Positions 53,523 through 64,000 of a DNA stretch of 64,000 nucleotides are shown here, one piece after another (position 1 is the stretch's first letter; every line of letters starts with the position of its first letter). The notes below the pieces were generated by a model. The model was not told where the DNA came from. It was given only the letters and a program-made list of their open reading frames with translations, and did not search any database. The stretch comes from Corallium rubrum (Eukaryota > Cnidaria > Anthozoa > Scleralcyonacea > Coralliidae), in assembly GCA_964035015.1 (NCBI GenBank), contig OZ035997.1, forward strand, positions 13,021,036 to 13,085,035. The letters are read 5' to 3'. Position numbers and translations under genes: made by a program.

Positions 53523-54341
53523 TCGACAGTGGTTTATTAAGTTTGTTGTTGAATCTTTAAAAATGCTGGCATAAAATATTTTCCAATCGACAACGTTTGT
53601 TTATGAGCGGGGTTTCAGCTTGATTGCTGAAGAGCATAAAAATTGGCAATTTCTGATGGTTAAGCCCCGTGCGGACCTCTGCGGACACGAACAATTGACA
53701 ACAGTACTACATGTCTTCGCATATATGCATTCACATGCTTAAAATATATCTTTCCTCATTATGAAAGTGTAAAGTTCCAACCTTAAGGATTTTTTTTAAT
53801 GGTGTATTGTCGGACATCTTCAATGTCTTCAAGCATCACATCTTCATGAAGCATGAAACTTCCTTTCATCTTTGCACTTCTGCGCCATTGCCGCCTTAAT
53901 AATTGCAGGGGTTGTTGGTGGAAACTTCTTTGATGTCGACAGTCATTTATTAAGTTTGTCGTTGAATCTTTAAAACTGTTGGCATAAAATATTTTCTTAT
54001 CGCCAACGTTTGGTTATGAGCGGAATTTCAGCTTGATTGCTGAAGAACATAAAAAATTGCAATTTCTGATTGGTTAAGCGCTGTGCGAAGACAAACAATT
54101 GACAAACAGTACTGCATGTCTTCGTATTTATGCATTCACATGCTTAAAACATAGCTTTCCTCATTATGAAAGTGTAAAGTTCCAACCTTCAGGATTTTTT
54201 TTAATGGTGTATTGTGGGACACCTTCAATTAAGGATGTTTGCACCGCACCTGCACGAAGAAGGAAACTTCCTTTCATCTTTGCACGTCTTCTGCGCCATT
54301 GCTGTCTTAATAATTGCAGGGATAGCTGATGGAAACTTCTT
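53523..54341. repeat. Two-unit tandem duplication of ~408 bases
   Basis: Unit 1 (53523-53931) and unit 2 (53935-54341) share order and most bases. Both contain GTTGGCATAAAATATTTTC or close variants, CAGCTTGATTGCTGAAG, GTGTAAAGTTCCAACCTT and TTTTTTTTAATGGTGTATTG. They differ by scattered substitutions and a few indels, so the duplication is not recent. Confidence 0.8.
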
Positions 54342-55437
54342 TAACAATTAGTGTGCTAGAAAAATAAATGCCAGAATTGAAAAAAATTATAAATTGACAC
54401 AAATATCAGTTAGAATCCAAAGCTATAAAAATCTAAGTTGTGCCAAAACAAACTAATGGGAACTATGTTCTGCTCACGTTGCAATTTGCTTTAATTACAA
54501 ATATGTGTAATTTTCCATATGGCAACTGATACTGGGAAATTACAGTAATTTCCATATTTAACTACATATCCGCCTACAGAAACCTGTCGGTAATTTTTTT
54601 TAACTGAGATTTTAGTCACATTCACATTTAACAGAAATAGTTCGCAATAATAGTCTGATATAGATCAGTCGATCAACGCTACTCTGGCTTAAAATTTTTT
54701 TTCAACGTAATTTAAAACGTTATTACTGTTCATGACACAATGTTTCGACACCCCTACATATCATGTGTCTTCATTGTAAAGAAAGATCCTAGGACGTTAT
54801 CGATCAACAAGATGCAAATATAGGCTTCTGCATGTAATACACTACCGTCGGCTTCCAGTCTCTAATGGGACTGTGGATTAATAGTGAGAATTTTTCAATC
54901 ATCCCACGCGATCTCCTAGCTGGTCATGCGTTGGGTCATGGACAGTATAACGGTTTATGTTACATTCAAGATTTTTCGAGCAACAGTACCGTTAAACTAT
55001 GTCTGATAATTTGATTTCCATAATTTCCTAAATTCAAATCGCGTTAATAGTTTAAAAAACAGTTTTTGTAGTAGGGGGTATTTGGTAAGTAATCCACGAA
55101 AATTTCAGAGAAAATATTGAAAGGTTGCAAAGTTGTAACTTGTTAGATACACCATTTCGGTTAAAAAATTGAGAAAAACGAAGAATGTGGTAATATTCTC
55201 AAGTCATATAACCCACAAAAAATTTTCATGTCGTACAAAACACATTTAAATTTCATTTCGAAAATTGAAATAAAAGAAAATTTCTACATATTTTCCAACC
55301 TCCCCATCCCCCTCCCCCCTATTGCTAACATAATTGCTTAGCTTTTGACCTGCATGTTGACTCAGATGCATGAAGGCCTGTTGACTCTGATAAAACACCT
55401 GAGTCAATAGGTCGAACGACGTTAAGCAATAAATAAT
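54342..55437. other. Intergenic sequence, nothing recognised
   Basis: AT-rich and without exon-like frames or clear repeat boundaries. Confidence 0.4.
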
Positions 55438-55797
55438 AAACTCTGCCTAACGCCAGACGATTTTAGGGCCTGTTTATATGGAGGTGAGTTCCGGGTCGGT
55501 AGAACAAGCACTATTTTCCACACAGACAAGGTAACTCGCCCTGGCGAGAACAAGGAACTTGCGGCCGGGGTCGCGGCAAGACGGGATAAACATTTCCCAA
55601 AATAAATACGTTTGCACGGGTAACTCGGCATAGCGGTATGAATTTTCTTCGCTGATAATCTTCTCAAATATTACAACCCGCCAGGTGACTCGCTTTCATA
55701 TAACGTAAGTTTATCCCTGGAAACGGGGTAAGTCAGCTCCATATAAACACGCCCATACTCGTCAATTGGAAAGTTACCCGGAGTAGAAAGGATTAAA
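55438..55797. mobile_element. CTAACGCCAGACGATTTTAC repeat interrupted by a nested foldback
   Basis: The outer repeat (left part ending CGCCAGACGATTTTA at 55464) resumes at 55754 with TACTCGTCAATTGG. The intact family reads CGATTTTACTCGTCAATGG, so the interruption is an insertion. The inserted unit (55465-55753) has the inverted ends GGGCCTGTTTATATGGAGG and CTCCATATAAACACGCCC. The dinucleotide TA is duplicated at the join. Confidence 0.75.
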
Positions 55798-55974
55798 GAA
55801 TTACATAATATGTACTACACTGTTGAACACAAATATACTGACGCGAAGTTTAGCTATAACTGCATGGTGAAAATGCTCTATATCCAAAGCCGGCCAGCAG
55901 GCAAGACAGTAAATACAATTTAAACGTGAACATGCTCGTTAATATTTAATACTTGACATTTCTCCGTTTTTTAG

Positions 55975-56942
55975 AACTTGAACACGACGAGATTGCAAAA
56001 CAACACTACCTCTAATAGTCCTTTTACAATCATTAATGCCATTGGCCTTGGGGAATGTGCAATTGGGATCATCGCGAATGGCTTGCTTCTGATTGTCATT
56101 ATTCACAATCCCTTGAATAACCTTCGCAGATCAGGCTGGATCACCATCACTAATCTGGCAATGGCAGATTTCCTAACTATAGCGTAACAACGATCCCGTT
56201 CTGCCGCAAACCAAGTGAAGTATTCGATCCCAACGACAAAAGCCAACTTGACAGAAGGTCGGCCAACGCTTTTCTCTACGTCGGATACACTGCATCCTTC
56301 TTCATGCTCTTGGTCTTTGCCATAGAAAGATACATAGCTGTCAAATACCCATTACAAACCAGTAGCATCCTGACGAAGAAACGAGTTTGTCTCACGTGCT
56401 TTATATGTTGGATCGCAGCAATAATAATAGGCAGTGTTAATCTCTACAACAACGAATTAGAACCATACCAGTTCAAAGTCTGGATATCGATATTTCTTCT
56501 CTTGGAAATCGTTGTCGTTTTCTTGGTCGCAATTAAAGTCTTTTTGATAAAGCGAATCCTGATGGCCAGTCAAGGCTTGGGGACGAGCAACAGAAGGAAT
56601 GCACAAAGTAAAGATATCGTAATAACATTGGTAATACTTATCTTCGTCTTATTGGTCACAGCTTTTCCGTATTTCATAGGAAAGCAGATAGAATACATTA
56701 GTCGTGATAACCTTCAATTACCTCTTGGGCAGATGGCTATTTATTTCCCATATTACTATTTCCCCGTCGCTAACCTAAACTTCATCGTCAATCCATTTAT
56801 TTACGCATGGCGTCTAGCAGAATACCGCTACGCATTCATTGCGTTTTTCACAGGAAAATTCCACGAAGGGTCGCAAATAGATGGGTTGACTAATACCAAT
56901 CCAAGGTCTACAAAGAAGTCCGTTGAAGAGACAAGGCTTTAA
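55975..56942 (+). pseudogene. Class A GPCR-like exon with a frameshift
   Basis: Two frames together cover a seven-transmembrane receptor. The first (55975-56187) has a glycosylation-rich start, TM1 (IGIIANGLLLIVIIH) and TM2 (ITNLAMADFL), then a stop. The second (open by 56184, up to 56942) has TM3 with ERY, TM4, TM5, TM6 (FVLLVTAFPYFIG) and TM7 with NPFIY, and ends at a natural stop. The shift at about 56184 equals loss of one base (or gain of two). The Cys normally found 25 residues before the ERY arginine is an Arg, and the second extracellular loop has no Cys, so the usual disulfide is missing; TM6 also lacks the CWxP tryptophan. An in-frame stop directly before 55975 forms part of TTTTTTAG, a good acceptor, so a 5' exon with the start codon is expected upstream. 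It may be a pseudogene, a null allele or a sequencing error. The ligand is unknown. Confidence 0.8.
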
Positions 56943-56955
56943 CAATCGTTCACAT

Positions 56956-57110
56956 CATAGTCAATAGAATTATATACATAGTCTGAAAGCCCAAAAAAAA
57001 TATCTTTGTTCTATGTTTTTGTTCAAGTCAGCGAAAGTGGTTACTGAACGCATTGTATTTTCTGTATAACGAAGCAGTCATTCAACAGCAGCGTTTGAGG
57101 TTAAGTTTGT
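56956..57110 (+). mobile_element. Partial copy of foldback element B
   Basis: Begins CATAGTCAATAGAATTATAT just after the GPCR stop and shares TTTTCTGTATAACGAAGCAG and TTACTGAACGCATTGT with the copy at 60978. The right arm is missing. Confidence 0.65.
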
Positions 57111-57127
57111 TTAATTATTATATGTCC

Positions 57128-57159
<32 letters not shown>

Positions 57160-57657
57160 CTGATATATATACTATTTGGAGAATGAGTGGCCGTTCTGCA
57201 TCAGGTGTATGCAGACACGAAGCGAAGCCTACTAAAACGGCTATTAAGTTAGCTAAAACTACATCATGTTAAGAGCTGATAAACCTTCGAGGTAAGGTTT
57301 AATAGGCTACGATTATTAAATTAGTGATACGAGCATGCACTTTGATTTAGTATTAGTCCCACATTTTATATTCTAAGTGACCTGCCATAAATAGCCGTTC
57401 TGATCAGCGTCTTTTTCTTGTATATGAGGACGCTACCAGCGCACCTCACTCAAGATAGTTGAATGCGAAGTGTCTGCACTGATATCAGTATCTGTGAATG
57501 TGATACAGAACTGGTGTTTTATTAAACAGTTCGGTATCACATGTACAGACACTGATACCAGTTCTGTATTGACATTGATTAAACCTTAATTTCTCTTGAA
57601 TTTTCCTCATAAATTATTAATTATGAATTAGAATTTGTAATTTAATTATTTTTTGCC
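57111..57657. other. Intergenic sequence with an inverted repeat
   Basis: A (TA)n run lies at about 57131-57158. The words GTGTCTGCACTGATATCAG and TGTACAGACACTGATACCAG near 57470-57560 form a loose inverted repeat around ATACAGAACTGG. No gene is seen. Confidence 0.45.
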
Positions 57658-57764
57658 GAATAAACGTAAGTATAGATCGTTTTCACCCTGGCCGCCATTT
57701 CATTGTTTTGGTACACCAATATAGCCGCCGTGACGTCAGATGAAAACGATCTATACGTTTATTC
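57658..57764. mobile_element. Foldback element K
   Basis: The ends GAATAAACGTAAGTATAGAT and ATCTATACGTTTATTC are inverted, with GATCGTTTTCA inside each arm. The centre has CGGCCGCCATTT-like and ATAGCCGCCGTGACGTCA words. Confidence 0.8.
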
Positions 57765-57786
57765 AAGCACGCTTGTGGAAGCACCT

Positions 57787-59676
57787 TCAGTATTTTACTC
57801 TGGCTAACGCCAGACGATTTTACGACTGACCTGTATATAACTGGACTGCTTGCTCGTGCCTAAAAATGTCCGAACCAAGATGGCGGAAAACTGGATCTTT
57901 GTCACTGACCTGACCTATATATAACTGGACTGCGTGCTCCTATTACCTTTGAGTTAGCCAAAGTGTCCCCAAAACCGTTTTCAAAATGGCGACAGTTATG
58001 GGTCCTTTTGCTAATGGTGAATGTCACTGACCAATGTCTAAGAACAGGACTGTTGACACATGTTTTTAAAACTGCATTTTCCTCGGCAATAATTCAGTCG
58101 AATTATTTTAGCAGACGAGAAACTCGTCAGCTCTTAGGTGTTTTAAAATCTGATAAACGACGAGTTTTCCATCTTCAATTCGTCCGTCTATTTTCCCGTT
58201 GTTGAGACAAGAAAGTTGGACGACAAACTATATCAGACTGGGACAGTGGAAGACCGTCAAAATCCGTCAGTCAGAAAGCTCTCGTCTTCTAATATATAAG
58301 AAGACTTTGTTGAGTTATAAATAACAACACTTGGAAAAGGTTGATGAAGACACTCTAAGGAGAACTCGGCCACGCCTCGCTTCTTTACGATTTTCTCGTG
58401 ATTTTTAGCGATTCTTTATAGAGCTGGCGGCTTCATAAAACAAATTAACAAAATGTTTATAGATTTCCATGACCATGTGTATTGACAGTCTTCTTTATCT
58501 TATTGCCAAGTGTTCGTGCCGTACACTGGCCGGAACGTCTTTAATTCAGACTGCTAGAAAGCTACAACAGTAATTGTATAGGAATTATTGCAGTTCAGAA
58601 CTACAATAAGGTTCTTATCATGTAACGTCCCAGGCCGCTCAGCAACAAAACCACCAAAACATTTTGTTTAGAAAAACTCGAGATCATGTTCTACTGATAT
58701 TCCTATTTGGTCAAACAAATAATCCAACCGTTCCACAAGACATTAACAATGACCAACTGTGCATGCATTAACTCTTTCCTGTCCGAAATTATTGGTCTTT
58801 ACTCCTTAGTATTTTGTTCTGGCTAACGCCAGACGATTTTATTCACCCGTCTGGGGAAGCCCCTGGACAGGAACGAGTTATTGATAAAGTAAGAAAATCG
58901 CTTTGTATTTACATAAATATTATTTTTTTCTGCGATAAGTACATGTCAGTGGTCGCTACAATTAGCAGAAGGACTCATAAATGCCGCTATTTTGAAAGTG
59001 AAATGGGGACACATTTGTGGGCAGCACCCGCAGTCCAGTTATTTATAAGGTCGGTGGTCTTTGTGCTCATGGGGCCAACCGCTGACCACTGCATATTTGT
59101 CATTGTCATCGATTTGTTATGGTTTTCCGTACCAAAATATTAACAAAACAAATATAAAATGTTCACAAACGTGTCTCTATTGTACTTGTATATATTATAT
59201 ATTAAATAATAAATTGTTGTTGCAGAACGCGGTGGGTATAATTGTTCATTTTAGTGAGGCAACTAGAAATATGAGTGCTTAATAAACGAATCTACAGTTA
59301 AAATATTTTTACGAAAAATGTTTTACATTGTTGTACTTCTAAAACAAAGGCTTATAATAATATTCAACTCCTTTTTTGAAAGTGTAAGATTACTTTGTAA
59401 TTAACAAAACACCAGCATTTAGTTCTACAGGTGTCAGTGTCTAGGACAAAGTGCTGACCTTTTCACTACATTTGTTGTTTTTGTCTTGATCATGATTTTG
59501 CATCTAGATTTTTACATGCCAGGCTTGCTCGGAACTATATTCGTCATCATTTTTTCACGATGTTCTGAGTGTTATCAAGTACTGAAGGTTATAATTCTGT
59601 AAACGTGTGAGAGACTATAAAGAATATGTAAGAATGATTATTGGGCTTATGTAGAATTCTCCGAAAGTTTTAAAAT
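57787..59676. other. Intergenic sequence with CTAACGCCAGACGATTTTAC fragments
   Basis: Fragments of that repeat lie at 57787-57825 and 58770-58880, and a duplicated CTGACCTGTATATAACTGGAC phrase lies at 57828 and 57906. No exon was recognised in the remaining sequence. Confidence 0.5.
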
Positions 59677-60013
59677 GGTCTTAAAATGTATATATTCTAC
59701 ACTCGAATTTTCCTTCACCCTAAATCCTTAGAACATGCTATGTAATCGAGTGAAATGCCCAATATTACTTATAATATACCCAATTCTCTCCTGGCATTAC
59801 CACCTTATTATATATACAGAACTCGCGATCAAGCTCTCGGCAACGGCCTCCGTGGCTCAGTGGTCAGAGCATTGCACTAGAATCGCAAGGTCGTGGGTTC
59901 AATTCCTGCCGGAGGGCCTGTGTAGTTGCATTTTTCGCAACTGCTCCCGGTTTGGTCTTAAAATGTATATATTCTACACTCGAATTTTCCTTCACCCTAA
60001 ATCCTTAGAACAC
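59677..60013 (+). mobile_element. tRNA-derived SINE, solitary copy with duplicated tail
   Basis: The order is a tail fragment (59677-59738), head, tRNA-like part (59846-59917, A box TGGCTCAGTGG, B box GGTTCAATTCC), then a full tail (to 60013). The tail segment at both ends forms ~62-base direct repeats, as expected if this copy came from a tandem dimer. Confidence 0.85.
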
Positions 60014-60315
60014 ACTAAGTCATATGTAGTTTTACAATAAGAAAAGTATTTAAAAGGGATAAGACTGCAGCCACAGGTAAAAAATACAACGTAACGGGCA
60101 TTGGCAAGAAAAAACATTATATATGTATTAAAGACTTTATATATGTATTAAAACGTTGATTTGTTTCTGTTCTATTGCCAAAAGGATGTACGTATCCCAA
60201 AAACTCCTTTCTCAAGTCTTTTTGTCAGGAATAATATCAAATCTTTTTTGTCAAGAACTATATTATTTCCAGTGCCACACAATCTTCACCGCGCGTGGTC
60301 CGCCCACACACACAC

Positions 60316-60387
<72 letters not shown>

Positions 60388-60977
60388 TTCGCTAACATAA
60401 TTGTTACTGTTGATGCTGCTTCTGTTGTTGTTGTTGTTGTTGTTACTATATATCATATACTATTATATACTATATATCATATACTATTATATATCATATA
60501 CTATTATATACAATGCATAGTGGAAAAGGACCTTTAAAATCAAAACATATAGTACAAATTGTTGTTGGAAATTGTCGGAATCATAATTTTGACGGATGAT
60601 GTCTAATCAAAAAAAAAATTCTTTTAAACGTAACAAATCGTGAAAAAACTCAACAGATAGAGATTGTGTACACAGAAAAGCTCTAAGTTGGAACTATTTG
60701 AAGGTGGGAAAGTGTTTAGTCATAAAATTATTTGAATTTTGGGTCAGTTTTAATCGTGAAGTACGTATAGCTCGCGAGTCTTCCACACGGTCTGTTCTGA
60801 TCCAGTCAAAAGACCGCGTAAGAGACTGGAACTATACGTACTTTAGGACTACATGTCCGCCATGTTTGACTTCACTCTTTGTCCGGTGAATGACCAGCAG
60901 ATATCACTCCAGGTATAGGATAAATACCAAGAACGGAGGCTTTAAGTCAGATAAAATTTATCTGGCTTAAAGCCGAC
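60014..60977. other. Intergenic sequence with microsatellites and small palindromes
   Basis: A (TA)n run lies at about 60316-60386, (GTT)n at about 60423-60443 and ATATACTATTATATATC repeats to 60510. Short inverted repeats lie at about 60760-60842 (GTACGTATAG arms) and 60943-60973. No gene seen. Confidence 0.5.
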
Positions 60978-61281
60978 CATAGTTAATAGAAAATATACAT
61001 GGTTTGGAAGCTCACAAAAGTCATTGTTTTATGTTTTTGTTCAGGTTTATGGAAATTTTTGCACTTTCATGGTTACTGAACATATTGTGTTTTCTGTATA
61101 ATGAAGCAATCATCCAATAGCAACGTTTGGCTTCAATCACTCAACCGTACTGTTTAAATATTAATAAACCTAAAACAAAGGATTTGGCACCGTGTACCTT
61201 TGAAGATGAATCGTAGCTTGATTGTTAACCGCTTTGAAGTTTGCCGGGTTTCCAAACCATGTATATTTTCTATTAACTATG
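60978..61281. mobile_element. Foldback element B, complete copy
   Basis: CATAGTTAATAGAAAATATA at the left is mirrored by TATATTTTCTATTAACTATG at the right, extending about 36 bases. It matches the family at 2628-2906. Confidence 0.8.
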
Positions 61282-61312
61282 AGCCGACGTTCAAGGTATT
61301 TATACGACTTAA

Positions 61313-62723
61313 AGTGCACCTAACCCCAAATATTTTTTTTTCTAAAATCAAATTACTGTGGTTTGTTGAGTACCTCAGTCCAAAATTTTTTTGATTTAGA
61401 TGAATTCTCGAGTTTCTATGCCCTGTTGAAATGTCGAAAATCGCCGACATTTTCGTTCACGGCCGAGTTGCAAGCAAAGTTTCAAAAGGCATGGAACTAG
61501 CACATTTGTGACGTAGATTCCGGAACTCCCGATTATTAGTGCTTGATACCATCACTTGATATTTATTTCAATTCTCACAGTTAGATGTTAAAAATATGCT
61601 TCTGAGTTCTGTCTTCTGGCAATTTTGTGAAAAGCTTAAGACAGTGAGATGTCCAAAAGAATACTGGAAGCACGGAGACCAATATAATTATTTTATTCAA
61701 AGAACGTTCGCTTTCAGCTTTGAAGTATGAAATCACTTCGTATATATTTTTCACCAAACGTTTCTCAGCTGACTTGGCTGTCTTGGCTGTCTTTGGACTG
61801 CTTGCAAGAGTTTATAGACATATACTATACATCGGATACTATTCTTGTAGCAATAGTTACGATATCAACAAAGTAACAAATCCAACAGACGGAGAAACCG
61901 CCGAAATATAATAAATAGTAATGTATAAAGAATAATTCACGCAAATGAAAACAAACAAATATCCAATTTCATCATATTTTTATTAAACATTATTAAAGAA
62001 CATTGTTGACATATACATAAAGTTTAGAAGCATAAACTAGTGTAGAATCAGATTTAATGAAAGATATTAGAATAAATAAGCAAGAGAAGACAAACCATAA
62101 CAATAGACGAACGTTCTCGGCGCTCTCACACGGCTTTGATATCCACAGAATCGCAGCTTGATATTCACTTCGTACGGCTTTCCCTCAGGGCTACACGCAC
62201 AGCTTTCCAGATAGTAAACCACGGCAGACTTGAAGGAACATCTTATGTTTTTGGCTCATCCTAGTTCTAGAGAAAGAGTCCGTAGATATAGAAGCTATAG
62301 AGCGGTATAGTATTTATACCTGACAATGTGTACAAAATACAATAGTATTAAGATCAGAAATTTGTCATTCGCGACGTATAACCGCCTGAAGGGTATAGCT
62401 TTAGTTTATATGATCAGAAAAATTAAAAATCAAACGCACGTACCTGTTCTCATGATAGAGAAAAGTAGACATCCCACAAAATACTAGTCAGTATTATAAA
62501 GTAAACGAGCAATCTAGGCGTTCCGGAATCTACGTCATAAATGTGCTGGTTCCCATGCCTTTTGAAAACTCGGCTGTGAACCAAAATGTCGGCGATTTTC
62601 GACATTTCAACAGGGCATAGAAACTCGAGAATTCACCCAAAGCAAAAAAATTTTGGACTGAGGTACTCAACAAACCACAGTAATTTGATTTTAGAAAAAA
62701 AAATATTTGGGGTTAGGTGCACT
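61313..62723. mobile_element. 1.41-kb element with ~210-base inverted repeats and TTAA target duplication
   Basis: Arms at 61313-61530 and 62519-62723 are about 90% identical when inverted. The outermost bases are AGTGCACCTAACCCCAAAT, and TTAA flanks both sides (61309-61312 and 62724-62727). TTAA targets are used by piggyBac and Kolobok transposons; AGTG-type ends favour the latter. The ~1-kb interior has no recognisable transposase; a frame at about 61720-61911 has no known domain. Confidence 0.8.
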
Positions 62724-62968
62724 TTAAAACACAATTTAAAGAGGTTTCTTTAGAGAATCCCCACGGGAGAAGAATATCGATATATTCATATAGGTGAAAT
62801 TGTTTGAATGATTAGCATGAACAATCAGTATAAATAATGTCCGGGATTCTTAGGCACGCGCATTGATTCAGTATCAATACCACATTTTATGCCCAACGGT
62901 CAGTGTAATAAAGTCCTGACTAAACCAACAATTTTTCAAGTTAAAAAAAATCGCTTGTCTCTTGTATA

Positions 62969-63197
62969 CATGGATCACGAATCTCGACTGCGCATCAGAA
63001 TGACGCGTTCTGAGTAGGGATAAAACTTAATTAACTTTATAACATCAGGCTAAAGCTGCAGTTTTCATTTGCATTTTCATTTACATTTCTGAACTCATTG
63101 TACTGAATTCCTCAGCCTTATGTTATAAATTGAAATAAGTTTTATCCCGACTCAGAACGCGTCATTCTGATGCGCAGTCGAGATTCGTGATCCATGT
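62969..63197. mobile_element. Foldback element L
   Basis: Arms of about 62 bases: CATGGATCACGAATCTCGAC at the left and GTCGAGATTCGTGATCCATG at the right, both including GACGCGTTCTGAGT or its complement. The loop contains TAACATCAGGCTAAAGC and its inverted trace. Confidence 0.85.
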
Positions 63198-63353
63198 ATG
63201 AGGGCGTTCATTTTTACCAGCGTCCCTACTTGAGATAGACAAAACCTTCCTCTCCTTCTCGTTTAGGGGCGCTATCGCGGCGTGCTCTACTCGAGAAAGT
63301 TGTGGCAGGGACCCTATGGACTTGGGAATTATAATTCACAGGGGTTATATATA

Positions 63354-63640
63354 CACTGTGTATAAAAAAAACCTGAACCCTTAGAAAAAAACCTATTGTA
63401 GTAGTTTGAAAGCCCTAAAAGCGCTGCGTTATAAATTAATCAGCACATAAGTTAAACAGGAAGAGAAAAAGCTTTTAAATACTTTCACCATGCATACACT
63501 TCAAGTTATCTTAATTTCCCAGGCGTATAAGACCGTGTGTTTTACGCATCTGCATGTGGGTTCAGCGAAGTCCTTAGGGCTTTCAAACTACTACAATATA
63601 GGTTGTCTTCTAAGGGTTCAGGGTTTTTTTATACACACTG
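63354..63640. mobile_element. Mariner-like non-autonomous element, copy 1
   Basis: The ends CACTGTGTATAAAAAAAACC and GGTTTTTTTATACACACTG-like (63623-63640) are inverted repeats carrying GAACCCTTAG, and TA lies on both outer sides. No transposase. The interior matches copy 2 in the opposite orientation. Confidence 0.8.
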
Positions 63641-63659
63641 TACTGTCCCGGGGACTATA

Positions 63660-63982
63660 CAGTGTGTATCAAAAAAATTCGAACCCTTAGAAAATGAATT
63701 AGCATTCGTTTCAAACAACCTATTGTAGTAGTTTGAAAGCCCTAAACACTTCTGAGCCATGGATGCATAAAAAAACACGGTCTTATACACCTGGGAAATT
63801 AAGATAACTTGAAGTGTATGCATGGTGAAAGTATTTAAAAGCTTTTTCTCTTCCTGTTTAACTTATGTGCTGATTAATTTATAACTCGGCGCTTTTAGAG
63901 CTTTCAAACTACTACAATATAGGTTGTTTGAAAAGAATGCTAATTCATTTTCTAAGGGTTTGAATTTTTTTGATACAAACTG
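63660..63982. mobile_element. Mariner-like non-autonomous element, copy 2 (inverted)
   Basis: The ends CAGTGTGTATCAAAAAAATT and AATTTTTTTGATACAAACTG are inverted, flanked by TA at 63658 and 63983. About 19 bases separate it from copy 1. It is in reverse orientation and slightly longer, keeping GCATTCGTTTCAAACAACC that copy 1 lacks. Confidence 0.8.
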
Positions 63983-64000
63983 TATATAAGCCCTGTTACC

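Noticed and set aside
54099..54329. Short frame in the second unit of the tandem duplication
   Set aside because: The matching frame in the first unit is not preserved, so there is no sign of coding constraint.
57963..58205. 80-codon frame at 58 kb
   Set aside because: No recognised domain, no splice context and no sign of conservation; likely chance.

Overview
The window is animal nuclear DNA: AT-rich, intron-rich and packed with transposable-element relics. The gene structures (small exons, kilobase introns), a Penelope-like element, a Ty3/gypsy-type retroelement and dozens of short inverted-repeat elements fit a cnidarian, most likely an anthozoan (coral or anemone). That assignment is an inference from repeat style and protein similarity, not from a species marker.

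Three host loci can be read. (1) RNF7/RBX2, the RING-box subunit of CUL5-type ubiquitin ligases, lies on the minus strand in three exons (14841 to 5421) and encodes an intact 112-residue protein. (2) A phospholipid scramblase (PLSCR) lies on the plus strand in eight coding exons from 16516 to 41392. All exon phases match, giving 343 residues. One intron has a GC-AG splice pair. The two genes are head to head, 1.67 kb apart. (3) A class A GPCR-like exon (55975-56942, plus) is broken by a one-base frameshift after transmembrane segment 2.

Everything else is mostly mobile DNA. 1-5400 holds a Penelope-like 3' end, foldback elements and a hAT-like element. RNF7 intron 2 is filled by a 4.47-kb unit (6019-10487). 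It has 16-bp perfect terminal inverted repeats, long arrays of a 10-bp AAGATCTT-centred motif at both ends, remnants of a Tudor/BEN-type gene on the minus strand and a divergent unknown ORF. RNF7 intron 1 carries a 1.09-kb element with 5-bp target duplications. PLSCR intron 4 contains a decayed Ty3/gypsy-like element and a minus-strand LINE fragment whose 3' end runs into a pentanucleotide array. Several PLSCR introns carry foldback elements.

Downstream of PLSCR, 43107-45405 looks like a CACTA-type element with CGTGTT subterminal arrays, and 46680-48455 is a second hAT-like element with 5-bp target duplications. A tRNA-derived SINE occurs as tandem dimers arranged as a ~0.9-kb palindrome at 51799-52735, with another copy at 59677-60013. 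The right end holds a 1.4-kb TTAA-flanked element and an inverted pair of mariner-like elements.

The three host genes show no functional link to each other. The main interest is the set of element families whose ends, target duplications and nested insertions can be read directly here. Reading frames made of simple repeats, and the frames inside the SINE, are not genes.
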